NCBI GenBank assembly: GCA_049509915.1
Contig: JBEKZL010000067.1
Coordinates: forward strand, 1-26,713
Length of the DNA stretch: 26,713 bases
DNA from: JBEKYD01 sp049509915
GTDB taxonomy: Bacteria; Acidobacteriota; Terriglobia; Bryobacterales; Bryobacteraceae
Reading direction: 5' to 3'
The number at the start of each line of letters is the position of its first letter. The first letter of the stretch is position 1. Under the pieces are notes generated by a model, which saw only the letters and a program-made list of their open reading frames with translations, was not told the DNA's origin and ran no database searches. Below, in pieces: positions 1 through 7,600 of this stretch. The translations under genes were made by a program, and so were the position numbers.

Positions 1-246
1 ACGCACGACCGCGGGCCGCTGGAATCGCTTTCGCCGCGCGAACTGCAGGTGCTGCGGCTGGTGGCCGAGGGCAAGACGAGCAAGGATATCGCCGTGATGC
101 TGGACCTGGGCCTGCAAACCGTGCGCAGCTACCGGAAGACCATGATGAAGAAACTGGGGGTCAACAACGTGGCTGGCCTCACCCAGCTTGCGCTGGCGAC
201 CGGGATCACGCAGTGGAATAAGCCGGATGTCGACCAGGCGGGGTGA
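1..246 (+). CDS. LuxR/NarL-family response regulator, C-terminal HTH (5' partial)
   Basis: The reading frame is open from base 1 to a TGA at 244-246, so the start lies outside the window. The 81 visible residues form a complete GerE/LuxR-type helix-turn-helix. They contain the hallmark 'LSPRELQVLRLVAEGKTSKDIA' region early, then the recognition-helix part 'QTVRSYRKTMMKKLGV' and a short C-terminal tail. In this family the domain binds DNA as the output of a phosphorylated receiver domain, which would lie upstream. An internal GTG at 49 would remove half of the first helix and is not a credible start. The regulated target cannot be seen. Family assignment is firm; its partner kinase and regulon are unknown. 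Confidence 0.88.
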   Translation, partial: THDRGPLESLSPRELQVLRLVAEGKTSKDIAVMLDLGLQTVRSYRKTMMKKLGVNNVAGLTQLALATGITQWNKPDVDQAG

Positions 247-388
247 ACTCCGCGTCCACTTCCTTTCCTGGGCGCGGGGCGGCTGACGGATCCCCGGATT
301 CTGTTTCACCACGTCCATCCCCGGCAGCAGCCTCACCACCCCGGCGCTTTCCAGGACTCCCAGCAGTTCCAGCTTGGGCGGGAGTCTT

Positions 389-450
389 TGCGGACCGACA
401 GTCCGCACCACGAAGGCCGATCCCGGCCCTTCCGTCTTATACTGAAGAGG
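389..450 (+). promoter_or_regulatory. Hairpin and -10-like box ahead of uvrA
   Basis: A perfect 7-bp stem (TGCGGAC at 389-395, GTCCGCA at 401-407, 5-nt loop) lies downstream of the regulator gene. No T-run follows, so it is at best a weak or factor-dependent terminator. TATACT at 438-443 matches five of six -10 bases, but no good -35 box sits 16-18 bp upstream. A GAGG at 447-450 is 16 nt from the uvrA GTG, farther than usual for a ribosome binding site. The element is suggestive only. Confidence 0.3.
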
Positions 451-466
451 AACCGTTCCTACTGGC

Positions 467-3307
467 GTGCAAGACTCGATTCGGATTCGTGGCGCACGGG
501 TCCACAATCTCAAGAACATTTCGCTTTCCATTCCCCATAACGAGCTGACCGTAATGACGGGCGTCTCCGGTTCGGGGAAATCGTCGCTGGCCTTCGACAC
601 CATTTACGCCGAGGGGCAGCGGCGCTATGTGGAATCGCTTTCGGCCTACGCCCGCCAGTTTCTGGAGCGGATGGAAAAACCCGACGTGGACGACATCGAC
701 GGCATCGCGCCGGCGGTGGCCATCCGCCAGAAGAACACCACTCGCAATCCCCGCTCGACGGTGGCCACCTCGACCGAATGCTACGACTTTCTGCGGCTGC
801 TCTACGCCCGGATCGGCCGCACCATCTGCCCCGACGACGGCCGCGAAGTGCGCCGCGATTCGGTGGATGAAGTGGCGGCCCGCATTCTCGCCCTGCCCGA
901 AGGCTCGCGCTGGCACGTGCTGTTTCCCTGTCCCACCGCGGCCGGTGCCGACACCCACGGCAACAGCCAGGCACTCCGCGACCGCCTCTTCGAGCTGCGC
1001 AAGAAGGGATTCAACCGCCTGTTTCAATACGGCCGCCTGTTCGAGTTTTCCACTCCCGAATCGCTGCTGGAAATCGATTTCTCGAAGCCCTTGTTCGTGC
1101 TGGTAGACCGGCTGGCGATTCGCCCCGACCTGCACCAGCGCCTGGTTGATTCGGTCGAGATCTGCTACCGCGAAGCCGGCGAGGTAATTTTCGAAAACGC
1201 CGCCACCGGCGAGCGCATGCGCGCCAACGAGAAGTTCCAATGCAAGACCTGCGGCCGTGAGTTCGCCCCGCCCGAGCCGATCCTGTTCAGCTTCAACTCG
1301 CCCGCCGGCGCCTGCCCGCGCTGCCAGGGGTTCGGCAACACCATCGATTTCGACATGAACCGGGTGATTCCCGATCAATCGCTATCGCTCGAAGAGGGCG
1401 CCGTGGAACCCTGGACCAAGCCCAAGTTCCGTTCCTGGCTCGGCAATTTCAAAAAGGCCGCGCCCGGCGTGCGCCTCCGCACGCCTTATTTCCAATTGAC
1501 CGCGGAGGAACGCGAGCGCGTCGAGGAATTCGTGCAGCGCTTTTTCCAGTATCTGGAAACCAAGAAATACAAACTCCACGTGCGCGTCTTTCTCAGCCGT
1601 TACCGCGGCTACGCGCTGTGCCCGGAATGCAAGGGTGCCCGCCTGCGCCAGGAAGCGCTGTGGGTGCGCGTGGGCGGCAACTCCATCGCCGCGGTGACGC
1701 GCATGAACATTGCCGAGGCCTACCAATTCTTCGGCAGCCTCGATCTTACGCCGGAAGAAACCGCCATCGCCGGCAAGGTGCTGGTGGAAATTCTGCAGCG
1801 CCTCAAATTCCTCAACGACGTGGGCCTGGAATATCTCACCCTGGACCGGCTGGCCTCCACGCTTTCCGGCGGCGAGGCCCAGCGCATTCAATTGGCCACC
1901 TCGCTCGGCTCGCGCCTGGTCGGCGCCTGCTACGTGCTCGACGAACCTTCCATCGGGTTGCATAGCCGGGATACCGGCCGGCTGATCCGGATCCTCGGCG
2001 AACTGCGCGAACTGGGCAATACCATCGTGGTGGTGGAGCACGACCCGGAAGTGATGCGCGCTGCCAGCCACATCGTGGACATGGGGCCGGGCGCGGGCGA
2101 GCACGGCGGACGCATCGTTTTCGAGGGCACGCTGGCGGAACTGCTGGCCTCGCCGGACGGCAACGGCTCGCTCACCGCCCGATATCTGCGCGGCGATTTG
2201 CAGGTGGCGGCGGGGCGCCCGCGCCGCCCGGTGAATCCCAAACGCCTGCTCCGGTTCCGCGGGGCGCGCGCCCACAACCTCAAGAATATCGACGTGGAGA
2301 TTCCGCTGGGGATGCTGGTGGTGGTCACCGGGGTTTCCGGCTCGGGCAAATCCACCCTGGTCCACGACGTGATTTACCGCTCGCTCGATGCCGTTCACAA
2401 AGCCATCGACGCGCCTCCCGAAGGGGAAGAACCGGACACCGCGCCGCGGCCCGCCATGGCGCGGGTCGAAGGAGCGCAATTCATCCTCCACACCGTGATG
2501 ATCGACCAGTCGCCCATCGGCCGGACCCCGCGCTCGAACCCCATCACCTATATCAAGGCCTTCGACCAGGTCCGCGCCCTGTTCGCCTCCACCCGCGAGG
2601 CCGAAAAACGCGGTTACACCGCCGGCCACTTTTCTTTCAATATCCCGGGCGGCCGCTGCGAGACCTGCCAGGGCGACGGCACCGTCACGGTGGAAATGCA
2701 GTTTCTGGCGGACGTGGAACTGGTTTGCGAAGAGTGCAAGGGTACCCGATATAAGAGCGGCATTCTGGAGATTCGCTACAACGGTTTGAACATCCACCAG
2801 GTGCTGGCTCTGACCGTGCGCGAGGCCATGGATTTCTTCCATGCCACGCCGCGCCTGGTGGACCGGCTCAAGGTGCTCGACGACGTGGGCCTGGGCTACC
2901 TGCGCCTGGGCCAATCGGCTACCACGCTGTCCGGCGGCGAAGCCCAGCGCGTCAAGCTGGCCGCTCACCTGGCCGCCTCGAGCTGCCTGGGCACCCTCTT
3001 CATCCTGGACGAGCCTACGACCGGCCTCCACTTCGACGATATTTCGAAGCTGCTCACGAGCCTCCAGCGGCTGATCGAAAACGGCGGCAGCCTGGTGGTG
3101 ATCGAGCACAATCTGGACGTGGTGCGCGCCGCCGATTGGGTGATCGACCTGGGACCGGAGGGGGGCGCGCGAGGCGGAGAAATCGTAGCCGCCGGCACCC
3201 CCGAGCAGATCGCCCAATGCGCCGCTTCCCATACCGGCCGGTATCTGAATAAGTTGTCGGCGTCCGGCGATCGACCGGTAGCCAATACCGGGGCCAGCCT
3301 CTGCTGA
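467..3307 (+). CDS. uvrA: Excinuclease ABC subunit A (UvrA)
   Basis: UvrA is the damage-recognition ATPase of nucleotide excision repair; it loads UvrB on damaged DNA. The 946-residue product is of normal family length and collinear with it. The first Walker A (GVSGSGKSS) is at about residues 32-40 and the second (GVSGSGKST) near 622-630. Signature motifs LSGGEAQRIQLA and LSGGEAQRVKLA lie near 465 and 820, followed by DEPSIGLH and DEPTTGLH. Zinc-module cysteine pairs are visible around 258-287 (CKTC, CPRC), and CETC and CEEC occur near 731-755. The only in-frame start after an upstream TGA is the GTG at 467. No key residue is missing. The gene is convergent with the next gene, 32 bp away. Confidence 0.98.
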   Translation: MQDSIRIRGARVHNLKNISLSIPHNELTVMTGVSGSGKSSLAFDTIYAEGQRRYVESLSAYARQFLERMEKPDVDDIDGIAPAVAIRQKNTTRNPRSTVATSTECYDFLRLLYARIGRTICPDDGREVRRDSVDEVAARILALPEGSRWHVLFPCPTAAGADTHGNSQALRDRLFELRKKGFNRLFQYGRLFEFSTPESLLEIDFSKPLFVLVDRLAIRPDLHQRLVDSVEICYREAGEVIFENAATGERMRANEKFQCKTCGREFAPPEPILFSFNSPAGACPRCQGFGNTIDFDMNRVIPDQSLSLEEGAVEPWTKPKFRSWLGNFKKAAPGVRLRTPYFQLTAEERERVEEFVQRFFQYLETKKYKLHVRVFLSRYRGYALCPECKGARLRQEALWVRVGGNSIAAVTRMNIAEAYQFFGSLDLTPEETAIAGKVLVEILQRLKFLNDVGLEYLTLDRLASTLSGGEAQRIQLATSLGSRLVGACYVLDEPSIGLHSRDTGRLIRILGELRELGNTIVVVEHDPEVMRAASHIVDMGPGAGEHGGRIVFEGTLAELLASPDGNGSLTARYLRGDLQVAAGRPRRPVNPKRLLRFRGARAHNLKNIDVEIPLGMLVVVTGVSGSGKSTLVHDVIYRSLDAVHKAIDAPPEGEEPDTAPRPAMARVEGAQFILHTVMIDQSPIGRTPRSNPITYIKAFDQVRALFASTREAEKRGYTAGHFSFNIPGGRCETCQGDGTVTVEMQFLADVELVCEECKGTRYKSGILEIRYNGLNIHQVLALTVREAMDFFHATPRLVDRLKVLDDVGLGYLRLGQSATTLSGGEAQRVKLAAHLAASSCLGTLFILDEPTTGLHFDDISKLLTSLQRLIENGGSLVVIEHNLDVVRAADWVIDLGPEGGARGGEIVAAGTPEQIAQCAASHTGRYLNKLSASGDRPVANTGASLC

Positions 3308-3317
3308 TGGCCGATTG

Positions 3318-3339
3318 CCGGCAGCGGGGCGCCGGTTTT
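3318..3339 (+). terminator. Probable intrinsic terminator of uvrA
   Basis: A 5-bp GC stem (CCGGC at 3318-3322, GCCGG at 3331-3335) with an 8-nt loop is followed directly by TTTT at 3336-3339, 11 bp after the uvrA stop. The T-run points to termination of plus-strand transcripts. The stem is short, so strength is uncertain. Confidence 0.45.
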
Positions 3340-4836
3340 CTACTTCGACAACCGCGCCGAGATCTCGCTGGCTACGGCGCTGAATTCCGCGCCGAGGTAG
3401 GTGGCGTCCTGCGCGTCAAAGTAGGCTCCGACCGGCTGGGCCGGGTTGTAGATGGGCGACGTTGGCGCATTCGCAAGCCGCTTCAGGAGGATTGGGTCGG
3501 CGTAGTCGTAGATGTTGCCGTTGCTGTTGCCGTCCAGTTCGATCGTGTAGATGGCGATTCTGAGCGTGGCATCGGTGCGCATGGCGGTGGCTCGGTCATC
3601 CGCCGCATTGGAGGACAGTTGGAGAAACTGCTGTTCGTCGGCGGCCTGACCGGGGTTGTCTCCCGAAAACAGTAAGCTGGTGGTTGGCTTATACGTGCTG
3701 CCTCCGGTCATCTGATCGCCCCAGTAGTCGGTGCTCGGCACTTGAGTAAAGTCCAGGTAATACTTAGTGACGTCCGAGTCCATCTTGCATTTGCCGTTGT
3801 CGGCAATGAGCGGAATGGACGCTGTATACGTATTCTGCATGGCGGAGGAAGTGGCTGCTGCGTTTGAGAAGATCCCCCACTCAGTCGGCGTTTCCCGGGC
3901 GATGAATCCGGTCATCAGGGGATTGCTCGCGGATAGCCCGCAGGTGTCGCCCGATTTGATATAGCTGGCCCAACTGGCGCTGAACCCGTTGGGGGCTCCG
4001 TCCGTCTCCAGGATCACGACGTCGGCGCGGTTGGGGCTGACCCCCACGCCGTAGAAGGTCTGTATCGCCGTGTAGGCGGCCTGGAGCGCGTCCACCGTGT
4101 TGGTGTTCCCGGCGCATTGAAATCCGCTAATGGCGGTGTAAACGGCGCTGGAAGTGTTGACCGTGCCGGCCGGCGACTGAAAGTTGGCGACCGGCGCTAC
4201 GGTATACGTGTTTCCCGAAAACGTTACCAGGCCGATGCGGTCGATATCGGGGTCGAATTGCGGGTTGCCTAAAAAGGCCTCCGCATCGTTTCTGGCGTAC
4301 GTGCAGGCTGGCGTGCCGCCGATCAGGTTTGTCATCGAGCCGGACCCGTCCAGCACCAGCATGACGAGCAGTCCCTCCCGCTTGGCGCTGGCGGAGGCAT
4401 AGATATTGGCCTGGCTCTGCCCTAGTATGCGCAGAAAATACAGGGGGGCGGTCACGCCGACATTCACGTTGACCAGTTTCGCGGTGGCGGTTGTCCCCGC
4501 CGTTCCCGCACCCCCGCTCTGATTGATCAGGGAAACGCTGAGGGCGCTGCTGACAGGCATGGAGGTCATGGCCTGGGCGCCAAAGTAATTCGTGGGGAAG
4601 TTCGCGGTCAGGAATTCGGTACCCACTGTCTGGGCGGCGGTCATGTTGCCATTCGAGGCCAGCGCGCGGACGGCGGCCAATGCCGCGGCGTCCACCGCCC
4701 CCTGCAGCTTGGTGCGAATGACATACAAGACCGCGACGTCGAATCCCAGCCCCGCCATGATCATCGTGGTGACCAACGACAGGGTGGTCATAATAACCGC
4801 AAAACCTTTGTCGCGGCGGTTTTTCGTATGCGTCAT
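3340..4836 (-). CDS. TadG-like protein with von Willebrand A domain
   Basis: The 498-residue product has a basic N-terminus, a hydrophobic segment at about residues 12-38 and the Tad-type motif after it (LQGAVDAAALAAVRAL), as in TadG-like proteins of Flp/Tad pilus loci. A vWA domain follows, with the metal-site motif DGSGS (D163, S165, S167) and the later TDG (D279), so metal binding looks intact. The frame is open upstream to 5064. The ATG at 4836 was chosen because GGAGG stands just ahead of it (GAGGAGGTCA-ATG) and the upstream extension is arginine-rich shadow of the neighbour. It lies 20 bp behind the second TadE-like gene and is the last gene of the minus-strand set. A surface or pseudopilus-associated adhesin role is inferred from the family. 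Its counterpart at 7601-9265 has the same architecture. Confidence 0.85.
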   Translation of the reverse strand: MTHTKNRRDKGFAVIMTTLSLVTTMIMAGLGFDVAVLYVIRTKLQGAVDAAALAAVRALASNGNMTAAQTVGTEFLTANFPTNYFGAQAMTSMPVSSALSVSLINQSGGAGTAGTTATAKLVNVNVGVTAPLYFLRILGQSQANIYASASAKREGLLVMLVLDGSGSMTNLIGGTPACTYARNDAEAFLGNPQFDPDIDRIGLVTFSGNTYTVAPVANFQSPAGTVNTSSAVYTAISGFQCAGNTNTVDALQAAYTAIQTFYGVGVSPNRADVVILETDGAPNGFSASWASYIKSGDTCGLSASNPLMTGFIARETPTEWGIFSNAAATSSAMQNTYTASIPLIADNGKCKMDSDVTKYYLDFTQVPSTDYWGDQMTGGSTYKPTTSLLFSGDNPGQAADEQQFLQLSSNAADDRATAMRTDATLRIAIYTIELDGNSNGNIYDYADPILLKRLANAPTSPIYNPAQPVGAYFDAQDATYLGAEFSAVASEISARLSK

Positions 4837-4856
4837 TGACCTCCTCGCTGGCCGGA

Positions 4857-5543
4857 CTAGTCGATGGATCGCTGGTATGTCATCCTGCCGGTCAGATCTT
4901 TGTAATAGGCTTCGACAAAGTATACGGTTCCGCCGATATGGCCGCCGGCGTTGGTAGGCAGATTCGTCATGATGGTATTGAAGGAGGCGGTGGAAACCTG
5001 AACGGCCGCGACGGTGTACTGGCAGGTTGTCGAAGGGGGCAGATTGCCGTCCGCCCTCTCGCACGTGCCGGTGGTGGTATTCAGATCGGATGACGGAATC
5101 GTTCCCACCGGGTTTGGCGTGCCCTGCGTTCCGATGAGGTTTTGATTGCCGACGATAATGCGCCGTTCCAACACTACATTATTGGCATTGGCGCACGGCG
5201 AACATGAGGGGTCCTGGCTGTTTACATAGAAGTACTCCGACAGAACGATCGCCATGTTGCCGGTGCCGCCGCCGGTTACCGCGTTGGCTCCGTTTCCCTG
5301 CAATCCAAAGCTCGCCGCCATCGTACCGGTGAGCAAGGTCTGATTGGCCGCAAGGGAGAAATCGACTCCCTGGGCGAACATTTGGCTGACGTCATTGACG
5401 ACCTCGATCATCGCCATCACGTTGATCGCGCGGAAGCCCACCGTCATCATCAGCGCGATCAGCGGTACCCAGAAAAACCCGCTGACCAGGACGAACTCGA
5501 TCATCACCTGGCCGCGTCGATGCCTGTTTTCCCGGTTACGCAT
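4857..5543 (-). CDS. TadE-like pseudopilin, second gene of minus-strand set
   Basis: The 228-residue product begins with a basic leader and a TadE-type prepilin motif, G-QVMIE, with Glu at +5. A long hydrophobic segment follows (about residues 15-40), and the remainder is Ser/Thr/Asn/Gly-rich and predicted to be outside the membrane. TadE/TadF proteins are minor pseudopilins of the Flp/Tad system, processed by a prepilin peptidase. The ATG at 5543 has a GAGGGAG about 9 nt upstream. The gene sits 16 bp after the first TadE-like gene and 20 bp before the vWA gene, so co-transcription is likely. Recognisable similarity to 6908-7591 includes the shared block 'GxDFSxxANQT' and a nearby 'YVxS'. Confidence 0.78.
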   Translation of the reverse strand: MRNRENRHRRGQVMIEFVLVSGFFWVPLIALMMTVGFRAINVMAMIEVVNDVSQMFAQGVDFSLAANQTLLTGTMAASFGLQGNGANAVTGGGTGNMAIVLSEYFYVNSQDPSCSPCANANNVVLERRIIVGNQNLIGTQGTPNPVGTIPSSDLNTTTGTCERADGNLPPSTTCQYTVAAVQVSTASFNTIMTNLPTNAGGHIGGTVYFVEAYYKDLTGRMTYQRSID

Positions 5544-5559
5544 GCATTCGAGCTCCCTC

Positions 5560-6105
5560 TCAAGAACAGCCCGACGGCCAGGTTCCCACCGCCGGACAGT
5601 TCAGCGGGTCGCAAGCTTGCGAGACGCGCGCGGCGCTCACAAAAATCGAAGGGCCGGTCGATCCCACCGCGGAAACCTGGGTATTGCTCGCGCCGTTGCC
5701 AATGGCGAAGATGGGCGCGATGAGCTTGTAAGGGTAGTTTTGCACGGACACGGTTACCACGCCGAGGTTTACCGGAGCGGTGACCGCGTTTCCGTTTTGG
5801 TCGAAGAAGTTGATGTTCAGAGTCTGACAGGCAAGCTGGGGCGACAAGAACGCCGGAGCGGCGTTTTCGGCCACCAGGGCAACGGTGTTCATGAGGGTGG
5901 AGCCGCCGAGCTGAAGCTGTCCGGTCACCGCGGCCCGGGCGGCCAGGTCGACCGCCATCTGCAGGCTGGATTTCGCGAATAGAGCCCAACAGAGGTTCCA
6001 CGCCAGCCAGATCAGACCGAAAAGGATCGAGGAGACGAAAGTCGCCTCTATGAGCGCACTTCCGGCTCTTGACCGGCAAGCTCCATCAGGCACGCAGTCA
6101 GCCAT
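5560..6105 (-). CDS. TadE-like pseudopilin, first gene of minus-strand set
   Basis: The 181-residue product has a short hydrophilic leader, then G-SALIE (Glu at +5 of the putative prepilin site), a hydrophobic helix at roughly residues 18-42 rich in Leu/Ile/Trp, and a small Cys-containing extracytoplasmic domain. This is the TadE layout. The ATG at 6105 lacks a clear Shine-Dalgarno sequence; no better in-frame start was found. Its mirror partner is 6276-6893, whose helix carries a comparable 'WAxxAKxxxQxAV' stretch. It leads the leftward set from the shared 170-bp spacer. Membership in the TadE-like group is well supported; the exact role is inferred. Confidence 0.75.
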   Translation of the reverse strand: MADCVPDGACRSRAGSALIEATFVSSILFGLIWLAWNLCWALFAKSSLQMAVDLAARAAVTGQLQLGGSTLMNTVALVAENAAPAFLSPQLACQTLNINFFDQNGNAVTAPVNLGVVTVSVQNYPYKLIAPIFAIGNGASNTQVSAVGSTGPSIFVSAARVSQACDPLNCPAVGTWPSGCS

Positions 6106-6275
6106 CGCTTGAAATCCCGAATATTCAGGATGGCGGCAAGTCGGAACCCGATCAATACTGGAAAGAGTTAACGGCCAGATGCTTACCGCGGTGAAGGCAC
6201 TCGTGCCAATGTCGCTGGGCTGCTAACCTTTGTCATCTACCGGCGCAGTCGTTTTCCGCTCATAATACACCTCGA
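6106..6275. promoter_or_regulatory. Divergent promoter region between the two Tad-like sets
   Basis: This 170-bp spacer separates two diverging three-gene sets, so it must hold both promoters if each set is transcribed on its own. The best visible box is CATAAT at 6261-6266 on the plus strand, with no convincing -35 at normal distance. TTGTCA at 6230-6235 resembles a -35 but is 25 bp away. No clear operator repeat was seen. Confidence 0.4.
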
Positions 6276-6893
6276 ATGGTCAGCCTTCCGAACACATCGG
6301 GGACCATGCCCGCCGCGGACCGGCCTGCACGCAGGCTCCGCCGCCAGCGTTCGAGCGGGTCGGAAGTCCTGGAATTCACGTTTGCTTTCCTGCCGCTGCT
6401 GGCTTTCACCTTCGTGCTGGTGGATACGGCATGGGCGGTGATGGCCAAAGCTACCGTGCAGCGTGCCGTGCGCGTAGCCGTCCGTACCGGCATTACGTTG
6501 ACCGCTACTTCGCCGCAGATTATCAGCGGCGGCAGTCTTACCGCAGTCGTCAAAGGGCTGGTGCAGAGTAATTCCCTATGGCTGCTGCAGGGCGCTACCG
6601 GCCTCAGTTACATAAAGGTGAATTATTATTATCCGCCAGCCTCCGGCACGACCGGCTCGGTTTCGGACGTATCGACCTGTACCGCGGTAGCGCTGCCCTC
6701 CTGCCCAACCGTGGCCGATGCGTCGGGCAACATCATGCAGGTTTCGGTGCAGGGCCTGTCCATCGGCGCTCTGGTGCCGCGCATATTCGGCCCCGGCAAG
6801 GCTGTCGATAACTCGCCCACGTCGGTAACCGTATATTCGGCGGACATTATTGAGCCCAACACCAATCCGCCCCCCGTAGGGACGGCTCCCTGA
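6276..6893 (+). CDS. TadE-like pseudopilin, first gene of plus-strand set
   Basis: The 205-residue product has an arginine-rich leader, then G-SEVLE with Glu at +5, a hydrophobic helix (about residues 33-58) and a Ser/Thr/Pro-rich outer domain with a Cys pair. This is the TadE family pattern. Two starts are possible, the ATG at 6276 and the ATG at 6306. Neither has a strong Shine-Dalgarno sequence, though GGGGA stands just ahead of 6306. If the -10-like box at 6261 is real, the later start leaves a more ordinary leader. The stop is 14 bp from the next gene start. It mirrors 5560-6105. Confidence 0.75.
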   Translation: MVSLPNTSGTMPAADRPARRLRRQRSSGSEVLEFTFAFLPLLAFTFVLVDTAWAVMAKATVQRAVRVAVRTGITLTATSPQIISGGSLTAVVKGLVQSNSLWLLQGATGLSYIKVNYYYPPASGTTGSVSDVSTCTAVALPSCPTVADASGNIMQVSVQGLSIGALVPRIFGPGKAVDNSPTSVTVYSADIIEPNTNPPPVGTAP

Positions 6894-6907
6894 TCGAGGT
6901 GGAAACG

Positions 6908-7591
6908 ATGGACGGGGAAACCATGCGAGGGAAAAATTCGAGCGGCGGGTCGGCCATCGAAATGTGCTTCGTTTTCCTGGTGCTCTTCCCGCTGTTCTAC
7001 GGCACCGGCGCAATCGGGGTGAACCTGATCCGGACGCTGCAAACGATTCAGTTGGCGCGCGACCTGGGCCACATGTACGCGCGCGGCCTCGACTTTTCGC
7101 AATCGGCGAATCAGACGGTGATGTACCAACTGGGATCGAGTCTGGGCCTGACCAGTTCGAGCAGCACCAGCAACGCGGTAGTCATCCTGTCCAATCTGAT
7201 CTATGTGGATTCGGGGCAGTGCCTTGCCGCCAACGCCTGGACCAACCCCAGCACGCCGGTTGGTCCCACCGGGATCGCGTGTACCAATTACCAGAAATGG
7301 GTTTTCACCCAGCGGCTGGAGTTCGGCAACACCAACCTGCGCAGCAGTAACCTGGGCAACCCCCTCAGTTCCATCGTCAATTCGACCACCGGCCAGATCA
7401 CTCAGACCAACTATGTGACCAATGCCGGCGCGGTGGCGAACTTCAGCGCCATCAATCCATACAGCAATACCAGCGGCGTGATCAGCGGCCTGCCCTCCGG
7501 CCAGACGCTGTACGCGTCCGAGGTGGGTGCGCAGGCATGGGCCTGGATGTATTTCCAGAATCAATCCACTTACTCGTTCGATCTCTTTTGA
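6908..7591 (+). CDS. TadE-like pseudopilin, second gene of plus-strand set
   Basis: The 227-residue product has a basic leader, G-GSAIE (Glu at +5), a hydrophobic helix (about residues 16-40) and a long Ser/Thr/Asn-rich extracytoplasmic part. The ATG at 6908 is preferred over an in-frame GTG at 6899 because GAGGTGG lies 6 nt ahead of it and is consumed by the earlier start. It shares with its mirror partner 4857-5543 the blocks after the helix ('ARGLDFSQSANQT' against 'AQGVDFSLAANQT') and a later 'YVDS' against 'YVNS'. This is direct evidence that the two sets are paralogous. The stop overlaps the TGAGGT that serves as binding site for the next gene. Confidence 0.8.
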   Translation: MDGETMRGKNSSGGSAIEMCFVFLVLFPLFYGTGAIGVNLIRTLQTIQLARDLGHMYARGLDFSQSANQTVMYQLGSSLGLTSSSSTSNAVVILSNLIYVDSGQCLAANAWTNPSTPVGPTGIACTNYQKWVFTQRLEFGNTNLRSSNLGNPLSSIVNSTTGQITQTNYVTNAGAVANFSAINPYSNTSGVISGLPSGQTLYASEVGAQAWAWMYFQNQSTYSFDLF

Positions 7592-7600
7592 GGTAATGCC

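Noticed and set aside
1382..3232. Long minus-strand open frame (616 codons) inside uvrA
   Set aside because: It is antisense to the fully conserved uvrA; long antisense frames are common in GC-rich genes, and the translation shows no family motif.
4837..5064. N-terminal extension of the leftward vWA gene up to 5064
   Set aside because: The extension is the Arg-rich shadow of the overlapping TadE-like gene, while a strong GGAGG stands before the ATG at 4836.
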